Shown here: piece after piece, positions 43,793-54,138 of the stretch | Layout: every line of letters begins with the position of its first letter | How positions within the stretch are numbered: the first letter of the stretch is position 1 | From: Allobosea sp. BH3 | GTDB taxonomy: Bacteria; Pseudomonadota; Alphaproteobacteria; Rhizobiales; Beijerinckiaceae | Length of the DNA stretch: 64,000 nucleotides | Direction of reading: 5' to 3' | NCBI RefSeq assembly: GCF_025499465.1 | Contig: NZ_JAIMCA010000001.1 | Coordinates: forward strand, 310,001-374,000 | Translations under genes and position numbers: made by a program | Notes under the pieces: model-generated | Database searches by the model: none | Seen by the model: the letters and a program-made list of their open reading frames with translations, nothing else | What the model was told of the DNA's origin: nothing

Positions 43793-44911
43793 ATGTCCAG
43801 CACCGACGCCGCCCCTGTTGCCGCCGCTGTCCCCAGGGAACCCAGCCCTCAGCTCGTCTCGGCGACGGCCATCATTCGCCGCTGGGTCCAGACGAACCTC
43901 TTCGGCTCCATGCGCGCGGGGCTGGTGACGCTGCTCACGGTAGCGTTGCTCGTCGTGCTGGTGCCGCCGCTGTTTCGCTGGCTCGTCACCGATGCCGTCT
44001 TCCACGGCCAGAGCCGCGCGGTCTGCGGCGCGGGCGCCTGCTGGGCCTTCGTCACCGACCGCATCGACATGTTCCTCTATGGCCGCTACCCCGCGCCCGA
44101 GCGCTGGCGCGTCAAGCTCGCCGGTCTCGTGCTGGCGACCTTCGTCATCGCCGCCGCCTGGCCGCGAAACCCTCGTCAGCCGCTTTGCATCCTGCTGCTG
44201 GTGACGCTGTGCCCGCTTATCGCGAGTACGCTGCTGCTCGGCGGCGTCTTCGGCCTGCCCTTCGTCCCGACCGACCAGTGGGGCGGCCTCTCGCTGAACA
44301 TTCTCCTGACCTACGCGACGATCGTCATCGCGCTGCCGCTGGGGATCATTCTCGCGCTGGGCCGGCGTTCGAGCCTGCCCGCCATCAGCTGGCTATGCAC
44401 CGGATTCATCGAGCTGCTTCGCGGTGTGCCGCTGCTCGCGGTGCTGTTCATGGCGATGGTGATGCTGCCAATGTTCCTGCCAGAAGGCACAGGCTTCGAC
44501 CGGTTGCTGCGCGCTATCGTTGGGCTATCGCTCTTCGTCGCGGCTTATCTCGCCGAGATCGTCAGGGCCGGCGTGCAGGGCATCGACAAGGGGCAGTACG
44601 AGGCTTCAGCCTCGCTCGGGCTGAGCTACTGGAACGCACACCGCCTCATCGTGCTGCCGCAGGCCTTCCGACTGACCGTTCCCGGCATCGTCAACACCGT
44701 GATCGACCTGTTCAAGGACACCACGCTCGTCTCGATCATCGGCTTGTTCGATTTGCTCGGCATCATCGGCCAAGCGCTCAAAGACCCGAACTGGCTGGGG
44801 CTTGGTCGCGAGGGCTACGTCTTCGCCGCGATCGTCTTCTTCATCTGCTGCTATGCCATGTCGCTCTACAGCCGCAGCATCGAGCGCCGCATCGCGCAAG
44901 CTCGGCACTAG
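43793..44911 (+). CDS. aapM: General amino-acid ABC transporter permease, AapM-like
   Basis: 372 residues with an AGGAGCAG ribosome site. AapM-type long N-terminus, then a permease core with EAA loop (GQYEASASLGLSYWNAHRLIV, near residue 265) and QAFRLTVPGIVNTVIDLFKD. It forms the heterodimeric channel with the AapQ-like subunit. An AapP-type ATPase is absent downstream, unlike the canonical aapJQMP order. Confidence 0.88.
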   Translation: MSSTDAAPVAAAVPREPSPQLVSATAIIRRWVQTNLFGSMRAGLVTLLTVALLVVLVPPLFRWLVTDAVFHGQSRAVCGAGACWAFVTDRIDMFLYGRYPAPERWRVKLAGLVLATFVIAAAWPRNPRQPLCILLLVTLCPLIASTLLLGGVFGLPFVPTDQWGGLSLNILLTYATIVIALPLGIILALGRRSSLPAISWLCTGFIELLRGVPLLAVLFMAMVMLPMFLPEGTGFDRLLRAIVGLSLFVAAYLAEIVRAGVQGIDKGQYEASASLGLSYWNAHRLIVLPQAFRLTVPGIVNTVIDLFKDTTLVSIIGLFDLLGIIGQALKDPNWLGLGREGYVFAAIVFFICCYAMSLYSRSIERRIAQARH

Positions 44912-45338
44912 GCGTCAATGAAGAGATGCAATCGTCAAGTGCGATAGCTGGTCTCTGCTATGGATGCGTCGCGAACCGGGATCTGGTGAAGCCCCGCAAG
45001 TGGTGGTCCTGCTCGGCAATCCCATAGGTCTGTTGCCTATCTCATGAAAAAAGTAGGGAGAACGATGGGCCTTTTGCGCGGCCGCCGTCAGGTTCTCACC
45101 TCCGCGCCTGTGCAGTAGCATGAGGTCCAGCTCTCGCAATTTGGCCAAAGCGCTGTTTTCGCGAGCGAATTGTTCTCCTTTGGCCGATCAGAAGAGAATT
45201 GTGAGACGACCGCGATGGCCTATCATTTGCTCAGCTTGATCGGATGGCTCGGCTGACGTTTGCGAGCGCGATGGTTCTAATGAGCGATTCGCGCCAAGAC
45301 TTAAGTTGCTGTCCCCGCGGCAAACGGAAGGAAGAGTG
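44912..45338. other. Intergenic region between importer and peptide-binding protein
   Basis: 427 bp. Short frames only; a 77-codon minus-strand frame (44915-45148) begins protein-like but resembles nothing I know. No AapP-type ATPase remnant is visible. Confidence 0.4.
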
Positions 45339-46829
45339 ATGCGCAAATCGTTCCCCTGGCTCATTGCCGCCGCTATCGCCGTAGCGACACCCGCCATCGC
45401 CGGCGCAGATCGCTTCGTCGTCGATCTCGCAGCCGAGCCCTCCACACTCGACCCTCAGCTCCAGTGGAATCCCGACAGCTACTACGTCTACCGCAACATC
45501 TTCGACAACCTTGTCACCCGCGACGACAAAGGCGAGATCGTCCCGCAGCTAGCCACGGCGTGGCGCAACGTGTCCGACACGGAGGTTGTCTTCGCGCTCC
45601 GGCCCGACGTGACCTTCCACGACGGTTCGAAGCTTACGGCGGATGATGTCGCGTTCAGCATCGAGCGCGTCACCGACAAGAGCTTCGCCAGCCCGCAGCG
45701 TGGCCAGTTCAACAAGATTGTGCAGGCCGTCCCGCTTTCCCCGACAGAGATTAAACTCATCACAGATGGGCCCTATCCGGCCCTGCTCGCACAGCTCGTC
45801 AAGCTCTCCATCGTCCCCAAGAAGGTCATCGAGGCGGTGGGCAAGGATGCCTTCAACCTAAAGCCAGTCGGGAGCGGGCCTTACAAGTTCGAGGCTTGGC
45901 AGCGCGGCGTCGCCGTGACGCTGAGCCGCAACGATACTTATTGGGGAACCAAAGGGCCGTTTCCGGTCGCGCTTTTCCGTGCGGTGCCGGACAGCGCAAC
46001 GCGTCTCGCCAATCTGCAGGCCGGCGCCTCCGATCTCGTGGTCGGCCTCGACAGCGACCAACTCGCCCAGCTCAAGAGTTCACAACGCGCCAAGCCGCTT
46101 ACGACGCTGACCGAGCGGCTCGCCTATCTACGTCTGAACCCAAACCGCGCTCCCTTCGACAATCCCAAGATTCGTGAGGCGATTGCCCGAGCCGTCGACA
46201 AGCAGGGGATCATTGACGGCATCCTCGGCGGACAGGAGAAGCCGATCGCGCAGATGTTGACGCCCGCACATTTCGGCTGGGCCGAGGGTATCGCAGGCCT
46301 GGCCTACGATCCGGCCCGTGCGAAGGTGCTCATTGCCGAGGCGGGCTCTGCCGGCAAAGCTGCTATCTCGCTCACGACCGCGCCCTTCTTCGATCAGCGT
46401 GTCGTCCAGGCGATCCAGCAGCAGCTGCGCGATGTTGGGCTCGACGTATCGATTGAGCTAATCGATACACCAAGCTTCTTGCAGCGCACCCAGCGCGGCC
46501 CCGTCGAAGCCCCGGTCCTGGCGATCAGCCGCTCGTCGTGCGCCTGTCAGGATGCGGACGGCGCGCTGTACGAGCTCTTCCATGCCGGCAGTGGTTGGAC
46601 GATCGTCGAGAACAAGGAGGTTGACGGCCTGCTCGACCGCGCACGCTCCGCCCTCGACCCGGCGGCGCGGCTGGCCGACTACCGCAAGGTGCACGAGATC
46701 ATCGCCACCTCGCTTCCGGTCGTTCCGCTTTACCAAACCGTCGCCGGATATGGCGCGGCCAAGTCTGTGCAGTTCACGCCAACGCCGAACGAGAGCCTGT
46801 TCCTGAACCGGATTCGTTGGATCGACTGA
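45339..46829 (+). CDS. Solo ABC transporter binding protein, peptide/nickel (SBP_bac_5) family
   Basis: 496 residues with a Sec signal (residues 1-22, ending AGAD). Family segments are LAAEPSTLDPQLQWN near residue 30, a TFHDGSKLTADDVAFSIERV region near 95, and VGSGPYKFEAW near 170. It has no permease or ATPase genes beside it. The GGAAGAG ribosome site supports the ATG at 45339 rather than 45306. It may serve the Dpp-type permeases at 3-5 kb or others elsewhere. Confidence 0.88.
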   Translation: MRKSFPWLIAAAIAVATPAIAGADRFVVDLAAEPSTLDPQLQWNPDSYYVYRNIFDNLVTRDDKGEIVPQLATAWRNVSDTEVVFALRPDVTFHDGSKLTADDVAFSIERVTDKSFASPQRGQFNKIVQAVPLSPTEIKLITDGPYPALLAQLVKLSIVPKKVIEAVGKDAFNLKPVGSGPYKFEAWQRGVAVTLSRNDTYWGTKGPFPVALFRAVPDSATRLANLQAGASDLVVGLDSDQLAQLKSSQRAKPLTTLTERLAYLRLNPNRAPFDNPKIREAIARAVDKQGIIDGILGGQEKPIAQMLTPAHFGWAEGIAGLAYDPARAKVLIAEAGSAGKAAISLTTAPFFDQRVVQAIQQQLRDVGLDVSIELIDTPSFLQRTQRGPVEAPVLAISRSSCACQDADGALYELFHAGSGWTIVENKEVDGLLDRARSALDPAARLADYRKVHEIIATSLPVVPLYQTVAGYGAAKSVQFTPTPNESLFLNRIRWID

Positions 46830-47115
46830 AGACGTTACGACATAAATGTGCGCCCCGACAGCCGGCTCTGTGCACCACGAATGTCCGCTTCTCGCCCTGA
46901 CCCTATGTCCGGAACTGGCGCTTGGGAGATGTTGGGAAGGTCTGCTCATCGGCGCGCGAGCTAAAACAGAATGACCGCTTCTGAACAGCGCGGCGCGCAA
47001 CGCGCGTCCGATAACAACACACTGCGCGAGGAGTCGAGGCGCCACATCCTCCTGACGTGCATTAGCATGCCCCGTATTCCTGTGGAATAAGCTCGCGGCC
47101 GCCCGCCGGCAGGCG
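46830..47115. other. Intergenic region containing repeat copy B
   Basis: Just under 300 bp. Apart from the dispersed repeat nothing coding or structural is visible. Confidence 0.4.
46879..46922. repeat. Dispersed intergenic repeat, copy B
   Basis: GAATGTCCGCTTC, then CTATGTCCGGAACTGGCGCT, the same block order as copies A and C. Confidence 0.55.
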
Positions 47116-47433
47116 CTACTCCGGGAGACGCTGGCTGGCTAAAAACGTGGCTACCGTCAGCGTTTGCTCCGGCTGCGCTTCACAATGGCGCTGAACAGCT
47201 ACAACGATGTCATCGTCGGCATAGCTGGCGAGACGCGAGGGCGAATGCCCTCGCATCGCATCGACCACCCATCTCCCGATCGTATCGCGCAGCAACATAT
47301 CGGTCGCATCGTGCTTCATCCAAAGTTGGTACGTCAGGTAGTCCTGAAGGAAGTCGCCCTTGCGCGGCTGGGCTCCCCCGATGCCGATCGGAAAAACGGC
47401 AAAGCAAAACGCCACAATCCCCCACCGGCGCAT
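47116..47433 (-). CDS. Small secreted protein of unknown function (copy 2 of a pair)
   Basis: 105 residues, exactly the length of the protein at 7705-8022 and 66 of 105 identical by hand. A similar signal (residues 1-20) precedes the mature part. The first mature cysteine of copy 1 (Cys35) is replaced here by tyrosine while Cys84 in RHCEAQP is kept, so an internal disulfide is not possible in this copy. The conserved core is IGRWVVDA, HSPSRL and the TLTVATFLA end. Alone on its strand between intergenic stretches. Confidence 0.7.
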   Translation of the reverse strand: MRRWGIVAFCFAVFPIGIGGAQPRKGDFLQDYLTYQLWMKHDATDMLLRDTIGRWVVDAMRGHSPSRLASYADDDIVVAVQRHCEAQPEQTLTVATFLASQRLPE

Positions 47434-47521
47434 TGTCCCATCCTATTGCGTCAGCCAGGAGGGCTGTACCTTGAGTAAAGAATTCGCTTCGAGAGGCGCG
47501 CGCGTGGCAGTGACGCGACCT

Positions 47522-47905
47522 TCAATGGCTGTCTGCTGGCTTCTTTCCCGAAGGGGTGCCGTCCGGGTTCATGCCGTAGCGGCGATAGAGCGCCTGCTCG
47601 TCCCGCTTCAGCTGAGCGTCCATGCGCGCGTCGGCACTCCTCGCCAACGCGTTTCGAGCCGCAAGCGCGACAGGCGCTTTGGCAAAGCTGGATGTTCCCG
47701 TGGGATCGGCGGATGCAGCTATGGTGCTCGCGCCTTGAGCAGCTCCAAAGGCAGTCGATTCCATATTGAGCTGCCCTTCCAAAGCTCGGGTTTCGTCAGA
47801 AAAATTCACTCCTTGAAAATTCGAAGAAGGACTCTGGCATGCACTCATAAACGTCACCGCAAGTGATGCGAGAGTGATGCGGATGATCGACTTTTCATAA
47901 AACAT
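47522..47905 (-). CDS. Small predicted lipoprotein
   Basis: 127 residues with a signal and a plausible lipobox (LAVTFMSAC, cysteine at residue 23). The mature part is Ala/Ser/Gln-rich without known domain, ending DGTPSGKKPADSH. It overlaps the upstream lipoprotein gene by 52 bp in another frame. Function unknown; GC content is lower than in the operons around it. Confidence 0.55.
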   Translation of the reverse strand: MFYEKSIIRITLASLAVTFMSACQSPSSNFQGVNFSDETRALEGQLNMESTAFGAAQGASTIAASADPTGTSSFAKAPVALAARNALARSADARMDAQLKRDEQALYRRYGMNPDGTPSGKKPADSH

Positions 47906-48324
47906 GATCTTGTAAATTCCTTGGAGATATATTGCGCGGGCAGGTCAGGAGTCTCGTAGTAACAAGCGACGCTAAATTCACTTTGACCTTTCGCTGCCAG
48001 GCCGGCTGCCGGAGCCAGAGCGCGAGCGGCCAACGCACCGCCTGGGCCGGCAAAACCAACCGCGGTCATTGCGCCGCTTGTCGCCATGTTTGCCGCCTGA
48101 GTTGCTCGAATATGCGTCTGAAGCTGATCGATGCACGATTGTGCAGAGGCATAGCCCCTTGCGCGTTCCTTATCTTCCGGCGTGGCATCAGGACGGCTGG
48201 CTGCCATCTCGGCCGCGACCTGTCGGCTGGCCATATCCGCGCGCAACGCACTCATCCGGACGTCGCTGCTGCAGCCTGCAGCCAGTAGGCAGAACGCGAT
48301 GCTGGAGAGCCATCTGACCTTCAT
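47854..48324 (-). CDS. Predicted lipoprotein, upstream partner
   Basis: 156 residues from the ATG at 48324, where a textbook lipobox signal begins (LSSIAFCLLAAGCSS, cysteine at residue 18). The mature part is helical (RADMASRQVAAEMAASRPDA) with a Gly/Ala-rich hydrophobic stretch (GAMTAVGFAGPGGALAARAL). An open extension to 48537 is Cys/Arg-rich and not used. Its end overlaps the next lipoprotein gene by 52 bp, so translation is likely coupled. Confidence 0.55.
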   Translation of the reverse strand: MKVRWLSSIAFCLLAAGCSSDVRMSALRADMASRQVAAEMAASRPDATPEDKERARGYASAQSCIDQLQTHIRATQAANMATSGAMTAVGFAGPGGALAARALAPAAGLAAKGQSEFSVACYYETPDLPAQYISKEFTRSCFMKSRSSASLSHHLR

Positions 48325-49063
48325 GACTGCAGCAATCCGGTTCGGGTCCCGGCGGCGCAGATGACGGCGAACCGCGCAGGCAATTTGGCTGCAGTCAGGA
48401 TCTGGCTGCTGCATAAGAACTCCAACTGCGTTCGGCACGGCAAAGCTCCGACAACGACAGACGCGGCTCGCGCCCACAGGACGAAGGCAGTTCTGCCGTC
48501 TGGCGCCTGGCCCGCCACTGGTTTCGAATTTCCACAAGCCAACCGAGCGCTAGCTTTCGGGCGGCGAGAGCACGCTTCGCGAACGAAAACGAACGTGACC
48601 GAGCAATAGCGATCCGCGCCGGAAGGCCGAAGAGGCAATTAGCTACAATTCTTCGGCTATTTTCTGCGCTCGCCTGCGCCACACGGAGTGATGATTTTCT
48701 CCTCGGCGGAAGGCTCCAATCCAGCTGCTGCGTTAGGTCTCGTTCGCTTCGTCGCAGCTCGAAAGAACTGCGTGCGTGGCCAGATGGCTCGACTTAAGCG
48801 GGGGCTAATCACCGTGCGCAGTTCGGCTACAGGATCCCGCCCGCGGCGCTCGCCGTGGCGAGTGAGGGGCCTTCTGCTACCGCCGGGCCTGCGCCTTGGA
48901 GCCATGGCGGACATGCCCCCAGACCGTACCCAACGCGAATTTTTGCTTTTCGTGCTCGGCTGCCGTTAGTGTTGCAAGGCTTGAAAAACGCGCAGCGGGT
49001 TTCCGGTCATTCAGCGGAAAACAAGAATAAATACTAGGATTACTGCAATTGGAATTTGTTTAG
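48325..49063. other. Gene-poor region, nothing recognised
   Basis: 739 bp with no protein-like frame, mixed base composition, and an AT-rich end (49010-49063) likely to be the promoter of the MarR-like gene. It may contain decayed sequence; I see no RNA gene or strong terminator. Confidence 0.4.
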
Positions 49064-49567
49064 ATGAACAATAACGGCCATCCGATATCATCAAATGGCA
49101 CTCTCGATTCCGCGCTTCTGATCAATAACCACGACAAAGTCGATCTCGATCCTGAGCAACGCGCCTTGTTGGCGTCCGATGTGTCTTGGCTTGAGTACAG
49201 GGCCGAATTTCGTCGGCAGATGATAAAAGATGGTTTTCTAAAGCATCGTTGGCGCAGCATATTCGAAGCGGATATGATTTTTACTTTGATCGGGCACAAA
49301 TGGCTTGAGGGCGAAATATTGACGGTGAAGCAGGTCGCGACTTATTTCGAATCCTTCACCAGCGATGTTACGATTACGCGCCATATCGACGATATGGTCG
49401 CTGCCGGAACCCTGGTCCGAACACCGGATTCAAAAGATCGCCGACGCTTGCTGCTGATACCCACGCAGCGGCTTTTTGAGATCGGGCGGATCTTCCTAAA
49501 GGCCCGCCAGGAAATCGCCCGCAAGCATGGTTTCGTCTACGATCCCTCACGATCGGGCGCAAGATGA
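49064..49567 (+). CDS. MarR-like winged-helix protein
   Basis: 167 residues. The middle (about residues 75-130) reads as a winged helix of MarR type: GEILTVKQVATYFESFTS, then a recognition helix ITRHIDDMVAAGTLVR and a wing with SKDRRRLLLIP. The N-terminal 50 residues are unrelated and Asn/Asp-rich. Base composition is visibly lower in GC than the neighbours, suggesting horizontal gain or a different expression class. Binding site and ligand unknown. Confidence 0.65.
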   Translation: MNNNGHPISSNGTLDSALLINNHDKVDLDPEQRALLASDVSWLEYRAEFRRQMIKDGFLKHRWRSIFEADMIFTLIGHKWLEGEILTVKQVATYFESFTSDVTITRHIDDMVAAGTLVRTPDSKDRRRLLLIPTQRLFEIGRIFLKARQEIARKHGFVYDPSRSGAR

Positions 49568-49657
49568 CAGGCCTCGGAGCGACCTATCGGTAACTTGGGA
49601 GAGGATGCTCCCACCGCAAGCGATGGTTCGCTATCTTCCGGCAGCCAATGCGTAACG

Positions 49658-49690
49658 AACGTTTGCTTTTGGCAAAGGGCAAACTTCGCC
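49658..49690. repeat. Short intergenic repeat of a second, related type
   Basis: AACGTTTGCTTTTGGCAAAG followed by GGCAAACTT. On the minus strand it encodes the ALCQKQTF string seen in spurious ORFs of many rhizobial annotations, as I remember them. It is more distantly similar to the four copies of the GTCCGCTTC repeat. Confidence 0.4.
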
Positions 49691-49818
49691 TTCTCGCGCT
49701 GCGTACCCCTGCGCCTCTTCATGGTCTCAATTGATTAGGGCTGAGCGTGAAGCGATTGACCTGCGAGGTCGAGCGGGATCACTTTCACGAACCGCCTGAG
49801 AATGATCGGGAGGCCGGG

Positions 49819-51126
49819 ATGCAACCTGAGACGTGTTACGCACGGAGCGGCGAGGTCCGCATCGCGTATCAAATTCTGGGAAACGGACCGATCGATCTCG
49901 TTTTCGTGCCCGGATTTATCTCGAATCTCGACCACTACTGGGACGAACCGACACTGGCGCACTTCCTCATGCGTCTCGGGAGCTTCAGCCGTCTGATCCT
50001 CTTCGATAAGCGCGGCACGGGCCTGTCGGACAGGGTCGGGACCCTGCCCACTCTCGAGGAAAGGATGGACGACGTTCGTGCCGTCATGGATGCAGCTGGA
50101 AGCAAGCGGGCCGCACTTTTCGGGGTGTCTGAAGGAGGCGCGATGAGCTTGCTGTTTGCGGCGACTTATCCAGAACGGTGCGCCGCTTTGGCCCTCTATG
50201 GCACCTATGCCCACTTCTTCTCGTATGTTCTTCCGCCCGAGCGGTTTGAGGCATTCGTTGCCCGGATCGACGAGCGCTGGGGCTCGGGTGCAAGCCTCGA
50301 AGCCTTTGCGCCGAGCAAAGTAGGCGACCGGCGCTTCACTGCTTGGTGGGCTCGCTTTGAGCGACTAGGCGCTAGTCCAACGGCCGTGATCTCTTTGATG
50401 CGGATGAATACCGAGATCGATGTGCGTCATGTTCTTCCCGCTATCCGCACGCCGACCCTAATTCTGCATCGTGTCGGCGACACGCGTGTAAACGTCGAGG
50501 GTGGGAGGAACATTGCCCGCGGGGTCAGTGGATCCCAATACGTCGAATTGCCGGGAAATGACCATGTGCTCTGGGCCGGCGATGTCGATGCTGCGACGAA
50601 CGCCATCGAAGAGTTTCTGACGGGTTCGCGATCTCACTTCGAAAGCGACCGCGTTCTAACGACAGTCCTCTTCACCGACATTGTCGATTCCACTCGGCGC
50701 ATTACGGAGCTGGGCGATCATGCCTGGAAGGGCCTGCTGGAGCGGCACGATCATATCGTTCGCCAAGAGCTGGTTCGCTATCGGGGGCGCGAGGTGAAAA
50801 CGCTCGGAGACGGCTTTGTCGCGACGTTCGATGGCCCGGCTCGTGCAGTGCGTTGCGCAAGCGCGATCACCGATGGCGTCCGATCGCTCGGGTTGGACGT
50901 GCGCAGTGGCATGCACACCGGGGAGATCGAGATCAAGGGCGATGACATTGCGGGAATCGCTGTGAATACAGCGGCGAGAGTATCATCGCTTGCAGGTCCG
51001 GGCGAAGTGCTCGTGTCGAGCACCGTTCGGGATCTGGTCGCGGGTTCCGGCATCGGGTTTGCAGAACTCGGCTTCCGCTCCCTGAAAGGGCTTCAAGAAA
51101 AAGTCCGCGTTTTTCGCGTAGCTTAA
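49819..51126 (+). CDS. Alpha/beta-hydrolase fused to a class III adenylate/guanylate cyclase
   Basis: 435 residues from the ATG at 49819 (GGGAGG upstream; an in-frame GTG at 49747 is the alternative). Residues 1-270 are an alpha/beta-hydrolase with the nucleophile elbow GVSEGG at Ser104 and a C-terminal His candidate in GNDHVLW. Residues 280-435 are a class III nucleotide cyclase: FTDIVDST (metal Asp pair), KTLGDGFVATF (Lys and second metal Asp), MHTGEIE and NTAARVSSLAGPGEVLVSS. All usual cyclase residues are present. Probably hydrolysis or ligand binding in the first domain controls cAMP output. Soluble. Confidence 0.88.
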   Translation: MQPETCYARSGEVRIAYQILGNGPIDLVFVPGFISNLDHYWDEPTLAHFLMRLGSFSRLILFDKRGTGLSDRVGTLPTLEERMDDVRAVMDAAGSKRAALFGVSEGGAMSLLFAATYPERCAALALYGTYAHFFSYVLPPERFEAFVARIDERWGSGASLEAFAPSKVGDRRFTAWWARFERLGASPTAVISLMRMNTEIDVRHVLPAIRTPTLILHRVGDTRVNVEGGRNIARGVSGSQYVELPGNDHVLWAGDVDAATNAIEEFLTGSRSHFESDRVLTTVLFTDIVDSTRRITELGDHAWKGLLERHDHIVRQELVRYRGREVKTLGDGFVATFDGPARAVRCASAITDGVRSLGLDVRSGMHTGEIEIKGDDIAGIAVNTAARVSSLAGPGEVLVSSTVRDLVAGSGIGFAELGFRSLKGLQEKVRVFRVA

Positions 51127-51361
51127 GCCGGTTCGCAGCCATTCGACGCGCCGGCAGATATGAAAATTTTGGGGAACGCCCGTCGAGCCTAGGCCCCGGG
51201 CACGAAGCGAACGCGTAGCCAAGTCGATGCAGGCGTGAGGAAATTTCGAGATTCACGCCGAGCCTGCGAGCCAATCCACCAAAAATATGGGGGAGTTGGA
51301 ACGACGGTACATCGAACATGCGGCGGAGCCCTTTGCTTCGGCGAGTCGATATCCTTCGTAA

Positions 51362-52189
51362 CTATCTGCGCGCGCCCGATCCCGGCATGACGATGTCGAG
51401 ACCCGTCACCTTCCGCATGGCGACGACGAAACCGGCCGACAGCAGCAGCACGATCGTGGAAATTGCGAGCACGGTGGGGTCGTAGTCGAACTGAAGCGTC
51501 TGGAAGATCTCGATCGGCAATGGTGCCGTGCCGCCGCTGACCAGGAAGACGCTGACCGGCACGTCGCCGAAGGACACGATGAAGGCGAAGAAGAAGCCGG
51601 AGAACAATCCGGGCTTCAGCGCCGGGACGGTGATACGCCGGAACACCCGCCATTCCGTGGCGCCGGCTATGCGCGCGGCGTTCTCGTTGCGGTCGAGATC
51701 GGCGGTGATGACGGAGCCGACCGCACCCAGGGCGTAGGGAATGCAGAAGAAGAGATGGGCGATCACGAGGCCCCCGAAGCGGCCGACGAGATCCAGACCC
51801 GTCGCCTCCGCCACGACATTGTAGAATTGCAGGAAGACCACACCGGTGACCACGAAGGGGATCTGCAGCGGCAGGTTGAACCAGGTGGTCAGCCAGGCGT
51901 TGCCCCGGGCCGAACCGCGGGCGATGCCGAGAGCGGCCAGCGTGCCGAGCAGCGTCGAGAGCGAGGCCGCCGAGAACGCGAGCACGAAGCTCAGCGTCAG
52001 CGACAGCCAATATTTCTGCGGGATCGCCAGATACCAACGCAGTGACAGGCTCTCGGGCGGAAAGCGGATATAGGCCGAGGCGCTGCCATCGAGCGAGGCG
52101 GCAGCGATGACCAGGAGCGGCGCGACCATAAACAGGTAAGTCGCGCTGGCGATGGCGCCGAGAAGGAGGCGGCTGGCGCGTCCGCTCAT
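51362..52189 (-). CDS. ABC permease, spermidine/putrescine (PotC) type
   Basis: 275 residues and six helices. Opening RLLLGAIASATYLFMVAPLL, and the EAA loop (GATEWRVFRRITVPALKPG, near residue 180). The start overlaps the stop of its PotB-like partner (ATGA). Last gene of the second polyamine-type importer operon. Confidence 0.9.
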   Translation of the reverse strand: MSGRASRLLLGAIASATYLFMVAPLLVIAAASLDGSASAYIRFPPESLSLRWYLAIPQKYWLSLTLSFVLAFSAASLSTLLGTLAALGIARGSARGNAWLTTWFNLPLQIPFVVTGVVFLQFYNVVAEATGLDLVGRFGGLVIAHLFFCIPYALGAVGSVITADLDRNENAARIAGATEWRVFRRITVPALKPGLFSGFFFAFIVSFGDVPVSVFLVSGGTAPLPIEIFQTLQFDYDPTVLAISTIVLLLSAGFVVAMRKVTGLDIVMPGSGARR

Positions 52190-53049
52190 GCCGTTGCTCT
52201 CCGCATGCGGGACGCGCCGGTCGGCGAGCGCCGCAGCGTCGCGACCCCGACATTGATGCCGAAGACACCCAGCGAGAGCAGGACGGCGAGCGCGGCCGCG
52301 ACCGGATAGTCGACGTCCAGCACGATCTTGCGCTGGATCAGCACCGGCACGGTCAGCACATTGCCGCCCCCGAGCAGCACCGCGGAAGTGAAGGCGCCCA
52401 TGTTCATGTTGAAGGCGATCAGCCCCGCCGTGATCATACCGTTGAAAGACAGCGGCAGCAGGACGCGGCGCATCAGCCGCCAGTCGCTCGCGCCGCCGAC
52501 TGCGGCCGCCTCTTCCAGCGAGCGCGGGATGGTCTGGATCACGCCGAAGAGCAGCATTACGAGCAGCGGCAGGCTGTATTGGACGAGGCCGACGGCAACC
52601 GCGAACTCATTGTGCAGCATTGAGGCCGAGGAGCCCGTGAGCGAGCGAAGCAGGGTGGCGATCGGCCCCTGCGATCCCATCAGCACGGTCAACCCCAGCA
52701 CCTTGACGATGATGCTGACGAAGGCGGTGATCAGCAGGAGCACGATCAACCCGCGCACGAAGCTCGAACGGCTGCGCGCCAACACATAGGCGGTCGGATA
52801 GGCGATGCACAGGCCGATGAGCGCAGCGACGGCCGAGAGCCGCGTCGTGCGCCAGAAGACGCCGAGATAGAACGGGTCGGTCAGGATGTCGGCATAGTTG
52901 CGCAGCGACGGCGTGTCGCCGACCAGACCCATGCCGAGATTTTCATAGAAGCTCTGCCGCAGAAAGAAGAACAGCGGCAGAACGAACAGGACGAGCGAGA
53001 CCAGCAGAGCCGCCAGCAGCGCCAGATCGTAGGAGCGACGATTGCCCAT
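52186..53049 (-). CDS. ABC permease, spermidine/putrescine (PotB) type
   Basis: 287 residues. Opening helix LLAALLVSLVLFVLPLFFFL (residues 11-30), and EAA loop AAAVGGASDWRLMRRVLLP near residue 190. It follows 1 bp after the ATPase stop and pairs with the PotC-like subunit. Unlike the transporter at 18-20 kb, the two permeases here are separate proteins. Confidence 0.9.
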   Translation of the reverse strand: MGNRRSYDLALLAALLVSLVLFVLPLFFFLRQSFYENLGMGLVGDTPSLRNYADILTDPFYLGVFWRTTRLSAVAALIGLCIAYPTAYVLARSRSSFVRGLIVLLLITAFVSIIVKVLGLTVLMGSQGPIATLLRSLTGSSASMLHNEFAVAVGLVQYSLPLLVMLLFGVIQTIPRSLEEAAAVGGASDWRLMRRVLLPLSFNGMITAGLIAFNMNMGAFTSAVLLGGGNVLTVPVLIQRKIVLDVDYPVAAALAVLLSLGVFGINVGVATLRRSPTGASRMRRATA

Positions 53050-53050
53050 C

Positions 53051-54130
<1,080 letters not shown>

Positions 54131-54138
54131 CTTGTCGA

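Noticed and set aside
44915..45148. 77-codon minus-strand frame beginning MAKLRELDLMLL
   Set aside because: Protein-like only for the first 35 residues; no ribosome site and no partner; could be chance or decay.
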